A stretch of DNA of 29,567 nt from HGM04593 sp045647885 (GTDB lineage: Bacteria > Bacteroidota > Bacteroidia > Bacteroidales > Bacteroidaceae), in NCBI GenBank assembly GCA_045647885.1, contig JAZRMX010000002.1:1-29567 (forward strand). The letters run 5' to 3'. Below the pieces are notes generated by a model. That model was not told the DNA's origin. It saw nothing but the letters and a program-made list of their open reading frames with translations, and ran no database searches. Position 1 is the stretch's first letter. The number at the start of each line of letters is the position of its first letter. The position numbers and the translations under genes are program-made. Of the stretch, positions 5,978-13,848 are shown in pieces.

Positions 5978-7327
5978 ATGTACGACTTGGCAATAATCGG
6001 TGGCGGCCCTGCCGGATATGTAGCGGCAGAAAACGCAGGAGCAAAAGGTTTAAGAACCATCTTGTTCGAGAAACGCGAGCTTGGCGGTGTGTGCCTTAAC
6101 GAGGGGTGCATACCCACAAAAACCCTGCTATACAGCGCGAAGATGTATGAACACGCGCAAGGCGGTAAGAAGTATGGCGTAACAGCCGAGAACGTAGCGT
6201 TTGACTACAAGAAAATCACCGACCGCAAGACAAAAGTGGTGCGCAAGCTTGTAGCCGGCATAAAGATGAAGATGGAGCAGCACAACGTGGAGGTGGTGCG
6301 CGGCGATGCCTACATTGAGAACGGCGACACAACCGGCATAAAGATAACCTGCGAGGGAGAGAGCTACGAGGCTGCAAGATTGCTCATCTGCACAGGCAGT
6401 GAGGCATTCGTGCCACCTATCCCCAGAGTCGAAGGCAACGAAGCTGTACTCACCAACCGCGAGATTCTCGCCCTCACCACCGCCCCCGAAAGCCTTGTAG
6501 TCATAGGTGGTGGAGTTATAGGAATGGAGTTTGCCAGTTTCTACAACAGCCTGGGAGTGCCGGTGACGGTAATTGAGATGCTGCCCGAAATTCTTGGCGG
6601 CATGGACAAGGAGATTGCCGAAATGTTGCGCGGCATATATGCCAAGAGAGGGGTAAAATTCTGCCTCGGGTGCAAGGTTACAGCCATCGACGGCAACAAC
6701 GTACACTACACCGACGGCGAGGGGAACGAACTTACAGCCGAAGGCGACAAGATACTCATAAGCGTGGGCCGACGCCCCGTGCTCAAAGGCTTCGGGCTCG
6801 AAAATATCGCTGTTGAAGTGGAGCGTGGCATAAAGACCAACGAATATATGCAGACCTCAATGCCCAACGTATACGCCGCGGGCGATGTAACAGGTTTCTC
6901 GCTCCTTGCCCACACCGCAAGCCGCGAAGCCGAGGTTGCCGTGAACCACATACTTGGCAAAGAGGACAGAATGGAATACAACGCCATCCCCGGCATAGTA
7001 TACACCAACCCCGAGGTGAGCAGCGTGGGACTCACCGAGGAACAAGCCACAGCGCAAGGCATTGAGTTCCGCACAAGCAAACTGCCGATGACATACTCGG
7101 GGCGTTTCGTTGCCGAGAACGAGGGGCTGACCGGCTTGTGTAAAATACTCACATCGCCACAAGGCAACATCCTCGGCGTACACCTCCTGGGCACCCCCTC
7201 GGGCGAGTTCATCTGCGCCGCCTGTATGGCAATAACACACCGTCTCACCTCCGAAGAGTGGAAACGCACCGTGTTCCCCCACCCCACAGTGAGCGAGATA
7301 CTGAAAGAGGGGCTTTTCGAGCTATAA
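5978..7327 (+). CDS. lpdA: Dihydrolipoyl dehydrogenase (E3)
   Basis: 449 residues. This flavoprotein re-oxidises protein-bound dihydrolipoamide with NAD+ and serves 2-oxoacid dehydrogenase complexes or the glycine cleavage system. FAD site GGGPAG is at 8-13, the redox pair CLNEGC is Cys39/Cys44, the NAD-binding GGGVIGMEFAS is near 173-183, the second FAD motif YAAGDVTG is near 297-304, and the C-terminal FPHPTVSE carries the His-Glu pair. Length is normal for the family. The ATG follows the secreted protein by 13 bp, so it probably shares that promoter. No E1, E2 or glycine-cleavage genes are nearby, so its partner complex must be encoded elsewhere. A mercuric or other disulfide reductase is unlikely given the lipoamide-type CxxxxC segment. 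Confidence 0.93.
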   Translation: MYDLAIIGGGPAGYVAAENAGAKGLRTILFEKRELGGVCLNEGCIPTKTLLYSAKMYEHAQGGKKYGVTAENVAFDYKKITDRKTKVVRKLVAGIKMKMEQHNVEVVRGDAYIENGDTTGIKITCEGESYEAARLLICTGSEAFVPPIPRVEGNEAVLTNREILALTTAPESLVVIGGGVIGMEFASFYNSLGVPVTVIEMLPEILGGMDKEIAEMLRGIYAKRGVKFCLGCKVTAIDGNNVHYTDGEGNELTAEGDKILISVGRRPVLKGFGLENIAVEVERGIKTNEYMQTSMPNVYAAGDVTGFSLLAHTASREAEVAVNHILGKEDRMEYNAIPGIVYTNPEVSSVGLTEEQATAQGIEFRTSKLPMTYSGRFVAENEGLTGLCKILTSPQGNILGVHLLGTPSGEFICAACMAITHRLTSEEWKRTVFPHPTVSEILKEGLFEL

Positions 7328-7437
7328 CCACTGCAGATGGCATAAAATTTGTGAAAAAGAACAACATTTATACAAATATTTAGGTTAGTTCAATAAAAAG
7401 CAGTTTCTTTGTTAAATATTTTGAAAAAAGTTCGGAT

Positions 7438-8739
7438 ATGAGACAAAACAGAGTGAAACCCGCAAACGGAAAACTCGGAGTAATGTGCGTAGGATTAGGT
7501 GCAGTAACCACCACTACCATTATAGGCACACTTATGGCACGCAAAGGCCTCTCGCGCCCCACAGGCTCATTTGCCTGCGAAGGTATTATGCGCCTGGGCC
7601 GTGGCAGCGAAAAAATATACAAGGAAGTTAAAGACATTGTACCCGTAGCTCCCCTCGAAGATATAGTATTCGGTGCTTGGGATTTATACGAGGACGATGC
7701 ATACGACGCAGCTATAAAAGCAGCCGTGCTCAAGCAGCAGGATATTGAGCCCGTAAAAGAGGAACTCAAGGCAATACGCCCCTATAAAGCCCTCTTCGAC
7801 AAGAGCTACGCAACAAACATAGACGGCCCCAACGTAAAGACCGGAGCCACACGCTGGGAGCTTACCGAGCAGTTGCGCGAGGATATACGCAACTTTAAAA
7901 AAGAAAACAACTGCGACCGCGTAGTGGTTATATGGATAGCCAGCACCGAAAAATACATACCCCGCGACGAGGAGGTACACGGCAGCATCGCCGCCTTTGA
8001 AGCAGCAATGAAGGCCAACGACACCGCACGCATAGCACCAAGTATGTGCTACGCCTACGCTGCTATGCGCGAAGGCTGCCCCTACGTAATGGGCGCGCCC
8101 AACCTCTGTATAGACATACCTGCAATGTGGGAGCTTGCCGAAGAGGAGAAAGTACCCATCACCGGCAAGGACTTCAAGAGCGGACAGACAATGATGAAGA
8201 CCGTGCTTGCACCCGCCTTCTTCACACGCCAATTGGGCGTTACAGGCTGGTTCTCCACCAACATTCTGGGTAACCGCGACGGCGTGGTACTCGACAACCC
8301 CGAGAACTTCGAAACCAAACGCCGCAGCAAGACATCGGCACTCGACAATATCCTCGACAGCGATGTATACCCCGACCTCTACTCCGACATCTACCACAAG
8401 GTTAGAATAAACTACTACCCACCGCGTGGCGACGAAAAAGAGAGCTGGGACAACATAGACATCTTCGGCTGGATGGGTTACCCCATGACAATAAAGGTAA
8501 ACTTCCTCTGCCGCGACTCCATACTTGCAGCCCCACTCGTGCTCGACCTCATACTCTTCAGCGACATTGCGTTGCGCGCCGGAGAGCACGGCATACAGGA
8601 ATTTATGTCGTTCTACTGCAAGGCACCAATGCACAAGGATGGAGAAAAACCCGTACACGACCTCTTCAAGCAATTCGCGATGCTCAAAAACAAGATACGC
8701 GAATTTGCCGGTTACGAAGCCGACCAAGAGCTCGATTAA
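7438..8739 (+). CDS. ino1: myo-Inositol-1-phosphate synthase (inositol-3-phosphate synthase)
   Basis: 433 residues. It converts glucose 6-phosphate to inositol 3-phosphate with bound NAD+, the first step to inositol and, in Bacteroides-type bacteria, to phosphatidylinositol and inositol sphingolipids. Seen: N-terminal dinucleotide site VGLGAVTTT at 18-26, WIASTEKYIP near 166-175, the family hallmark GKDFKSGQT at 243-251, STNILGNRDG at 273-282, and a conserved C-terminal segment with KVNFLCRDSILAAPLVLDLI. Length fits the shorter prokaryotic enzymes. It is separated from lpd by 110 bp and ends in a strong terminator, so it may be monocistronic. I found no convincing full promoter in the AT-rich leader. 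The phosphatidylinositol-phosphate synthase and phosphatase partners are not in this window. Confidence 0.93.
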   Translation: MRQNRVKPANGKLGVMCVGLGAVTTTTIIGTLMARKGLSRPTGSFACEGIMRLGRGSEKIYKEVKDIVPVAPLEDIVFGAWDLYEDDAYDAAIKAAVLKQQDIEPVKEELKAIRPYKALFDKSYATNIDGPNVKTGATRWELTEQLREDIRNFKKENNCDRVVVIWIASTEKYIPRDEEVHGSIAAFEAAMKANDTARIAPSMCYAYAAMREGCPYVMGAPNLCIDIPAMWELAEEEKVPITGKDFKSGQTMMKTVLAPAFFTRQLGVTGWFSTNILGNRDGVVLDNPENFETKRRSKTSALDNILDSDVYPDLYSDIYHKVRINYYPPRGDEKESWDNIDIFGWMGYPMTIKVNFLCRDSILAAPLVLDLILFSDIALRAGEHGIQEFMSFYCKAPMHKDGEKPVHDLFKQFAMLKNKIREFAGYEADQELD

Positions 8740-8742
8740 TAC

Positions 8743-8781
8743 AAAAAAATATGCAACAAACGTGATTGTTGCATATTTTTT
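8743..8781 (+). terminator. Terminator of inositol-phosphate synthase
   Basis: A perfect ATATGCAACAA/TTGTTGCATAT stem with a 6-base loop, flanked by seven As and six Ts. It begins four bases after the stop codon. The A/T tracts on both sides would also let it act on transcripts from the right, but no such gene is present. Confidence 0.9.
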
Positions 8782-8816
8782 ACCATTTTATTGCACTTTC
8801 TTGCAAAAAAATGGTA
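8781..8816. promoter_or_regulatory. 36-bp palindrome upstream of argR, candidate operator
   Basis: TACCATTTTATTGCA (8781-8795) and TGCAAAAAAATGGTA (8802-8816) are complementary at 14 of 15 positions around a six-base centre. No T tract follows on either strand, so it is not a normal terminator. It ends six bases before the argR -33 region. Autoregulation of the arginine cluster by ArgR is an attractive role, but the sequence is not the enterobacterial ARG box. Confidence 0.45.
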
Positions 8817-8822
8817 GAATTT

Positions 8823-8854
8823 TATGCATAGTTGTGTAAATATTCGTAATTTTG
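8823..8854 (+). promoter_or_regulatory. Promoter of the arginine cluster
   Basis: TAATTTTG (8847-8854) is a perfect -7 element. TATG (8823-8826), 20 bases upstream, is a one-mismatch -33. The argR start codon at 8881 follows by 26 bases. The segment 8831-8848 (GTTGTGTAAATATTCGTA) loosely resembles one ARG box and would overlap the -7 element. Confidence 0.6.
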
Positions 8855-8880
8855 CGGCTCGCAAGAATAAATATACAATT

Positions 8881-9363
8881 ATGAAGATAAAGAACTCACG
8901 CCTCGATGCAATTCGCCTCATCCTCTCCACTCAAGAGATTGGGAGCCAGGAGGAACTTTTGAGCGAACTCGCAAAAGAGGGATTCAAGCTGACACAAGCA
9001 ACACTCTCGCGCGACCTTCACCAACTGCGTGTCGTAAAGACCGTAGGCGTTCAAGGCCGCTACAGATACGTGCTTACCCGCCCTCACCAATATCGTCACG
9101 AGGGCACTGAAGGAGAGATGCGCCCCATAAGCCCTGCACAAGAGGCCAATGGTTTCCTCTCCATTAAATTTTCGGGCAACATCGCAGTAATACACACAAA
9201 GCCAAGCTACGCAAGTACCCTGGCCTACCACATCGACAACTACGAATTTCCCGAAATCATAGGCACACTTGCCGGCGACGACACGGTGATGATGATTATT
9301 GCCGAAGATGCCAGCCGCGGAGCCGTTTTGAGAGCATTAAGAACCATTATACCGAATATTTAA
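8881..9363 (+). CDS. argR: Arginine repressor ArgR
   Basis: 160 residues. ArgR is an arginine-sensing hexameric transcription regulator. The N-terminal winged-helix domain (1-70) contains the DNA-contact motif QATLSRDLHQL with Ser43-Arg44. The C-terminal domain carries the arginine-binding and oligomerisation signature GTLAGDDT (128-135). The start is the ATG at 8881: it follows a good promoter and begins MKIKNSRLDAI as expected, whereas an upstream in-frame ATG at 8824 lies inside the promoter. It is the first gene of argR-acyltransferase-argG-argC-argD, so it very probably controls that cluster and itself. The next gene begins 16 bp downstream. Confidence 0.94.
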   Translation: MKIKNSRLDAIRLILSTQEIGSQEELLSELAKEGFKLTQATLSRDLHQLRVVKTVGVQGRYRYVLTRPHQYRHEGTEGEMRPISPAQEANGFLSIKFSGNIAVIHTKPSYASTLAYHIDNYEFPEIIGTLAGDDTVMMIIAEDASRGAVLRALRTIIPNI

Positions 9364-9379
9364 CACACATCGAAAAGAG

Positions 9380-9955
9380 ATGGAAGAAAAAGTATACAAT
9401 GATGGCATTGATGTTATCATTGCAAATGCAGACCACGAGAAGTATGTCGACGAGATACTCGAAACAATAAGTGCGGCAGCAAAAGTACGCGGCACAGGTA
9501 TCGCAAAGCGTACCCACGAGTATGTGGCGCAGAAGATGAAGGAAGGAAAGGCTATCATCGCCCTCAGCGGTGAGGAGTTTGCAGGCTTCTGCTACATTGA
9601 GAGCTGGGGCAACAAGCAATATGTCGCAAACTCGGGACTCATCGTGGTGGAGAAATTCCGCGGACACGGCCTTGCAAAGCGCATCAAGAAGAAAGCCTTC
9701 AACCTGTCGCGCCAATTATGGCCCGACGCAAAGCTCTTCGGCCTCACAAGCGGTGGCGCAGTTATGAAAATAAACACTGAACTGGGTTACGTACCCGTGC
9801 CCTTCTCGGAGCTCACCGACGACGAAGCATTCTGGAAAGGCTGCCAGGGCTGCATCAACCACGACGTGCTTGAGCGCACCGGACGCCGTTACTGCATATG
9901 CACAGCAATGCTATACGACCCTGCAAAAAAGATTAAAAGAATAGTAGAAGAATAA
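9380..9955 (+). CDS. GNAT acyltransferase, probable N-acyl(succinyl)glutamate synthase
   Basis: 191 residues with a GNAT fold. The acyl-CoA pyrophosphate loop is RGHGLA (94-99), preceded by the strand SGLIVV, and the C-terminal part holds a Cys-rich stretch (GCQGCIN, RYCICTA). It sits between argR and argG in the position where a first-step enzyme of arginine synthesis would be useful. From memory, the corresponding Bacteroides thetaiotaomicron gene (BT3761, in the same argR-x-argG-argC-argD order) was proposed from fitness data to make N-succinylglutamate. Bacteroidetes are known to use succinylated rather than acetylated intermediates. The role is therefore inferred from context; the sequence alone shows only an acyl-CoA N-acyltransferase. 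Spacing to argG is 21 bp. Confidence 0.7.
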   Translation: MEEKVYNDGIDVIIANADHEKYVDEILETISAAAKVRGTGIAKRTHEYVAQKMKEGKAIIALSGEEFAGFCYIESWGNKQYVANSGLIVVEKFRGHGLAKRIKKKAFNLSRQLWPDAKLFGLTSGGAVMKINTELGYVPVPFSELTDDEAFWKGCQGCINHDVLERTGRRYCICTAMLYDPAKKIKRIVEE

Positions 9956-9976
9956 AAAAAACACCTTTATATAATT

Positions 9977-11179
9977 ATGGAAAAGAAAAAAGTAGTTGTA
10001 GCCTTCAGCGGCGGACTCGACACCTCGTTTACCGTTATGTACCTTGCCAAAGAGAAAGGCTATGAAGTATATGCAGCCTGCGCAAACACCGGTGGCTTCA
10101 GCCCCGAACAGCTGAAACAGAACGAAGAGAATGCCTACAAATTGGGCGCAACAAAATATGTTACACTCGACGTAACACAGGAATACTACGAGAAGAGCCT
10201 CAAATATATGATATATGGTAACGTATTGCGTAACGGCACATACCCCATATCTGTATCATCGGAGAGAATATTCCAGGCACTCGCCATCGCTCGTTATGCC
10301 AACGAGATAGGCGCACAGGCCATAGCACACGGTTCAACAGGTGCCGGTAACGACCAGATTCGTTTCGATATGACCTTCCTTGTGTGCGCACCCGGTGTGG
10401 AGATTATAACCCTCACACGCGATATGACCCTTACACGCGAGTACGAGATTAACTACCTTAACGAGAACGGCTTCTTTGCCGACTTTACAAAGCTTAAATA
10501 CTCATACAACGTAGGTATCTGGGGAACCAGTATCTGCGGTGGTGAGATTCTCGACTCCAAACAGGGACTCCCCGAGACCGCTTACCTGAAACAGGTTGAA
10601 AAGAGCGGCGAGGAGGAGTTACACCTCACATTCGAGAACGGACAGCTCAAAGCCGTGAACGGCGAGAACTTCTGCGACCCCATCAAGGCAATTCAGAAGG
10701 TTGAGGAGATTGGTGCAGCATACGGTATCGGCCGCGATATGCACGTGGGCGACACCATCGTAGGTATCAAAGGCCGCGTGGGCTTCGAGGCAGCAGCACC
10801 TATGCTCATAATCGCAGCTCACAAGTTCCTCGAGAAATATACATTGAGCAAGTGGCAGCAGTACTGGAAAGACCAGGTTGCCAACTGGTATGGTATGTTC
10901 CTCCACGAGAGCCAGTACCTGGAGCCCGTAATGCGCGACATCGAGGCAATGCTCGAGAGCTCACAGCGCAACGTAACCGGCACAGCCATCCTCAAACTTA
11001 TGCCCAAGCACTTCGAGACCGTGGGCGTAGACTCACCCAACGACCTTGTAAAGAACAAGCTTGGCGAATATGGCGAGACACAGAAAGGCTGGACTGCCGA
11101 GGAGGCAAAAGGTTTCATCAAGGTTACCTCTACCCCCTTGCGCGCTTACTACGCCAACCACCCCGACGAGAAAATTTAA
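9977..11179 (+). CDS. argG: Argininosuccinate synthase
   Basis: 400 residues. ArgG joins citrulline and aspartate with ATP to form argininosuccinate in the cytoplasm. The N-terminal ATP-pyrophosphatase P loop is FSGGLDTS (10-17), followed by YAACANTGG, and AHGSTGAGNDQIRF near 113-126 binds substrate. GIWGTSICGGEILDS near 177-191 belongs to the nucleotide/substrate site. Length is normal for the Bacteroidetes form. It is the third gene of the arginine cluster, with 27 bp to argC. There are no lesions. Confidence 0.95.
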   Translation: MEKKKVVVAFSGGLDTSFTVMYLAKEKGYEVYAACANTGGFSPEQLKQNEENAYKLGATKYVTLDVTQEYYEKSLKYMIYGNVLRNGTYPISVSSERIFQALAIARYANEIGAQAIAHGSTGAGNDQIRFDMTFLVCAPGVEIITLTRDMTLTREYEINYLNENGFFADFTKLKYSYNVGIWGTSICGGEILDSKQGLPETAYLKQVEKSGEEELHLTFENGQLKAVNGENFCDPIKAIQKVEEIGAAYGIGRDMHVGDTIVGIKGRVGFEAAAPMLIIAAHKFLEKYTLSKWQQYWKDQVANWYGMFLHESQYLEPVMRDIEAMLESSQRNVTGTAILKLMPKHFETVGVDSPNDLVKNKLGEYGETQKGWTAEEAKGFIKVTSTPLRAYYANHPDEKI

Positions 11180-11206
11180 TAAAATAACCACGACAACCAT
11201 ATAATA

Positions 11207-12175
11207 ATGATTAAAGTTGGAATAATTGGTGGCGCAGGCTACACCGCCGGAGAACTTCTCCGCCTGTTGCTCAACCACCCCGAAGTTGAAATAATATTTG
11301 TACACAGCAGCAGTAATGCCGGCAACCGCATAACCGACGTACACGCCGGTCTATTGGGCGAGACCGACCTTACTTTCAGCGATACTATGCCCTTTGAGGA
11401 GATTGACCTCCTCTACTTCTGCACAGCCCACGGCGACACACGTAAATTCCTCGAGAGCCACCAGCTTCCCGAGGAGTTGAAGGTGATAGACCTCTCGATG
11501 GACTACCGCATAAAGAGCAACGACCACGACTTCATATACGGCTTGCCCGAGCTTAACCGTCGCGCAACCTGCAAGAGCCGTTACGTTGCCAACCCCGGTT
11601 GCTTCGCAACCTGTATAGAACTTGGTTTGTTACCCCTCGCCAAAGAGCATCTGCTCAAAGGCGATATCTCGGTAAACGCCATCACCGGCAGCACCGGAGC
11701 AGGAGTAAAACCCTCTACAACAACCCACTTCAGCTGGAGAAACAACAATATGAGTATCTACAAGCCTTTCACACACCAGCACCTCCCCGAGATTCTGCAG
11801 AGTGTGAAACAGCTACAGCCCGACTTTGACGGCGAGATTGACTTTATACCCTACCGTGGCGACTTCCCCCGTGGAATCTTCACCACCATCGTGGTAAAAT
11901 GCGACCTCGACATTGAAACCTTGTACAAACTCTACGAGAGCTACTACGAGCGCGACTCGTTCACACACATTGTGAGCAAGCCCCTCGACCTCAAGCAGGT
12001 GGTAAACACCAACAAGTGCCTCATACACCTTGAGAAACACGGCGGCAAACTGCTCATAACATCAATCATAGACAACCTGTTGAAGGGTGCAAGCGGACAG
12101 GCCGTGCACAATATGAACCTGCTCTTCGGCCTCGAGGAGACAGTGGGATTGAAACTTAAACCTTCGGCATTCTAA
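11207..12175 (+). CDS. argC: N-acyl-gamma-glutamyl-phosphate reductase
   Basis: 322 residues. ArgC reduces N-acylglutamyl 5-phosphate to the semialdehyde with NADPH. The N-terminal Rossmann motif is GIIGGAGYTAGEL (5-17), and the catalytic cysteine is Cys132 in the family signature NPGCFAT. HFSWRNNN and the C-terminal SGQAVHNMNLLFG are also typical. In Bacteroidetes the acyl group is probably succinyl. It lies between argG and argD, with only 13 bp before argD, supporting one operon. argB, whose product feeds this enzyme, is not in the window. Confidence 0.95.
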   Translation: MIKVGIIGGAGYTAGELLRLLLNHPEVEIIFVHSSSNAGNRITDVHAGLLGETDLTFSDTMPFEEIDLLYFCTAHGDTRKFLESHQLPEELKVIDLSMDYRIKSNDHDFIYGLPELNRRATCKSRYVANPGCFATCIELGLLPLAKEHLLKGDISVNAITGSTGAGVKPSTTTHFSWRNNNMSIYKPFTHQHLPEILQSVKQLQPDFDGEIDFIPYRGDFPRGIFTTIVVKCDLDIETLYKLYESYYERDSFTHIVSKPLDLKQVVNTNKCLIHLEKHGGKLLITSIIDNLLKGASGQAVHNMNLLFGLEETVGLKLKPSAF

Positions 12176-12188
12176 AAAGAGAAACAGT

Positions 12189-13313
12189 ATGAAACTATAT
12201 GATGTCTATCCCCTCTTCGATGTAAACATCGTTAAAGGCGAGGGATGCCGTGTGTGGGACGACAAAGGCACAGAGTATCTCGACCTCTACGGCGGACACG
12301 CCGTAATCTCCATCGGTCACGCGCACCCCAAATATGTCGATTACATAAGCCGCCAGGTGGCAACACTCGGGTTCTACTCGAACTCGGTGATAAACACCTT
12401 GCAACAGGATGCTGCCGAGAAGCTTGGCAAGATAAGCGGTTACGAGGATTACAACCTCTTCTTTATAAACTCGGGTGCCGAGGCTAACGAGAATGCCCTG
12501 AAGCTTTCATCGTTCAAGAACGGACGCACACGCGTAATCTCATTCCAGAAGGCATTCCACGGACGCACATCACTTGCCGTGGAAGTAACCGACAACCCCA
12601 AAATCATAGCCCCCATAAACAACTGCGGACACACCACATACCTGCCTCTTGGCGACATTGAGGCAGTGCGTGCCGAGATTGCAAAGGGCGATGTAACAGC
12701 CGTAATAATCGAAGGCATACAGGGCGTGGGCGGAATAAGAATACCCGACACAGCCTTCCTGCAACAGCTACAGGAGCTATGTAACGCCACCGACACCACC
12801 CTTATCCTCGACGAGATACAGAGCGGTTGTGGCCGTAGCGGAAAATTCTTCGCTCACCAGTGGGCAGGCATACGCCCCGACATCATCACACAGGCCAAAG
12901 GCATCGGTAACGGATTCCCCGTTGGCTGTGTGCTCATAAGTCCCAAATACCAGGCTGTCTATGGCGAGCTTGGCACAACCTTTGGCGGTAACCACCTTGC
13001 TTGCGCAGCCGTACAGGCTGTACTCGAGGTTATGGAGGAAGAGAACCTCCTCGAGAACGTGAACACCGTGAGCAACTACCTTATGGAGGAGCTTAAGAAG
13101 TTGCCTCAGATTAAGGAGGTGCGTGGCCGTGGTCTTATGATTGGTATGGAGTTCGACGAGCCTATAAAGGATATTCGCCGTCGTTTGCTCTTCGACGAGC
13201 ACGTCTTCACCGGCGTAAGCGGCACAAATGTTATACGCTTGTTGCCCCCGCTCACTCTCACGATGGAGCAGGCTGCCGACTTTATTGAGCGTTTCAAAAG
13301 AGTGCTTGGGTAA
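12189..13313 (+). CDS. argD: N-acylornithine aminotransferase
   Basis: 374 residues. A class-III pyridoxal-phosphate transaminase that moves the amino group from glutamate to the N-acylglutamate semialdehyde. Seen: SGAEANENALKLS (95-107), the cofactor Asp208 in LILDEIQSGCGRSG, and the Schiff-base Lys237 in QAKGIGNGFPVG. FGGNHLACAAVQAVLEV follows near 268-284. Length is at the short end typical for ArgD. It is the last gene of the cluster and is followed 26 bp later by a strong terminator. In Bacteroides the natural substrate may be the N-succinyl form. Confidence 0.94.
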   Translation: MKLYDVYPLFDVNIVKGEGCRVWDDKGTEYLDLYGGHAVISIGHAHPKYVDYISRQVATLGFYSNSVINTLQQDAAEKLGKISGYEDYNLFFINSGAEANENALKLSSFKNGRTRVISFQKAFHGRTSLAVEVTDNPKIIAPINNCGHTTYLPLGDIEAVRAEIAKGDVTAVIIEGIQGVGGIRIPDTAFLQQLQELCNATDTTLILDEIQSGCGRSGKFFAHQWAGIRPDIITQAKGIGNGFPVGCVLISPKYQAVYGELGTTFGGNHLACAAVQAVLEVMEEENLLENVNTVSNYLMEELKKLPQIKEVRGRGLMIGMEFDEPIKDIRRRLLFDEHVFTGVSGTNVIRLLPPLTLTMEQAADFIERFKRVLG

Positions 13314-13339
13314 TAGTTTCCGGCACTGGTATTATAGAG

Positions 13340-13377
13340 ATAAATAGCGACCTTCACTGGTCGCTATTTATGTTTTT
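13340..13377 (+). terminator. Terminator of the arginine cluster
   Basis: A perfect 13-bp stem, ATAAATAGCGACC with its complement, has a 6-base loop and is followed by GTTTTT. It starts 26 bases after the argD stop. Confidence 0.92.
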
Positions 13378-13803
13378 ATATAACACGGCTGCGCAGAGCG
13401 ATGTTTTGCCCGGAACATACAAAATTTCTGTAACGTGTTTTAGTAGGGGCAGACCGATGTGTCTGCCCGAAACACCAATTTGACAGAAGAACAGAGCGCA
13501 CTGATAGTGCGTCCCGTCCGTCACAGCACTAAACAAAATCTACTCCTTTGGGAATATAAATATTGTTTTACGAACCCGCTCCCGCTCGACTAAACAAGCG
13601 AGCTTCCTTAGTTCTCGCTTACTCGCGGCTTTCCCGTCGTCGCAACAACCTTGCAAGCGAGTGGATGCAAGCTTGCTTGTACACGCAACGAGCGTAGTAG
13701 GTTCTCGCAGAAAGCAAACGGCGCTGTGACTTCGCGCCGGCCCTCGCTCTCACGTGCAAGTGGCGGAGTTAAAACCAGCCGACGTACCCCCGGTATAAAA
13801 CAC
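13378..13803. other. Gene-free, repeat-rich intergenic region
   Basis: About 430 bases with no credible gene. They contain a REP-like palindrome (13435-13475), a CGCACT/AGTGCG hairpin (13497-13511), an AAGCGAG/CTCGCTT pair (13596-13620), and a GC-rich stretch around 13640-13760 with many GCAAGC and CGAG motifs. Short open frames on both strands are Arg/Ser-rich and look spurious. The composition differs from the neighbouring genes. It may be a dispersed intergenic element or debris of one; I see no promoter. Confidence 0.6.
13435..13475. repeat. REP-like nested palindrome
   Basis: GGGCAGAC (13447-13454) and GTCTGCCC (13461-13468) form a perfect 8-bp stem around CGATGT. An outer pair, GTGTTT (13435-13440) and AAACAC (13470-13475), encloses it. 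Only weak T tracts follow, so it does not look like a terminator. The form fits a repetitive extragenic palindrome, but copy number cannot be known from one window. Confidence 0.55.
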
Positions 13804-13834
13804 ATCCCGCTCTCCGTTTTTCGGAGAGCGGGAT
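13804..13834 (-). terminator. GC-rich hairpin, probable terminator of the minus-strand dut-to-pseudogene operon
   Basis: A perfect 13-bp stem, ATCCCGCTCTCCG and its complement, with a 5-T loop. It lies 15 bases beyond the ancestral stop of the broken gene at 13849. On the minus strand GTGTTTTATA follows, a weak T tract, so termination may be modest or factor-assisted. It could also act on the plus strand. Confidence 0.65.
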
Positions 13835-13848
13835 GATGTGCTATTTAT

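Noticed and set aside
6128..7287. Long minus-strand frames opposite lpd
   Set aside because: They are antisense shadows of a gene with all flavoprotein motifs intact.
7348..7378. A promoter for inositol-phosphate synthase (TTTG with TACAAATA)
   Set aside because: The second element matches only the leading TA of the -7 consensus, so it is too weak to annotate.
7684..8727. A 347-codon minus-strand open frame opposite inositol-phosphate synthase
   Set aside because: It mirrors a well-supported gene, is Cys/Val/Tyr-rich without family motifs, and has no promoter.
8824..8880. Upstream ATG for argR at 8824
   Set aside because: It lies within the promoter elements, and the added residues are not part of ArgR.
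13340..13475. A CRISPR array or integron array in the spacer after argD
   Set aside because: The repeats are single palindromes, not evenly spaced direct repeats with unique spacers.
13608..13836. Short open frames on both strands in the repeat-rich spacer
   Set aside because: They are Arg/Ser-rich, overlap inverted repeats and the hairpin at 13804, and have no start signals; better explained as a non-coding repeat region.
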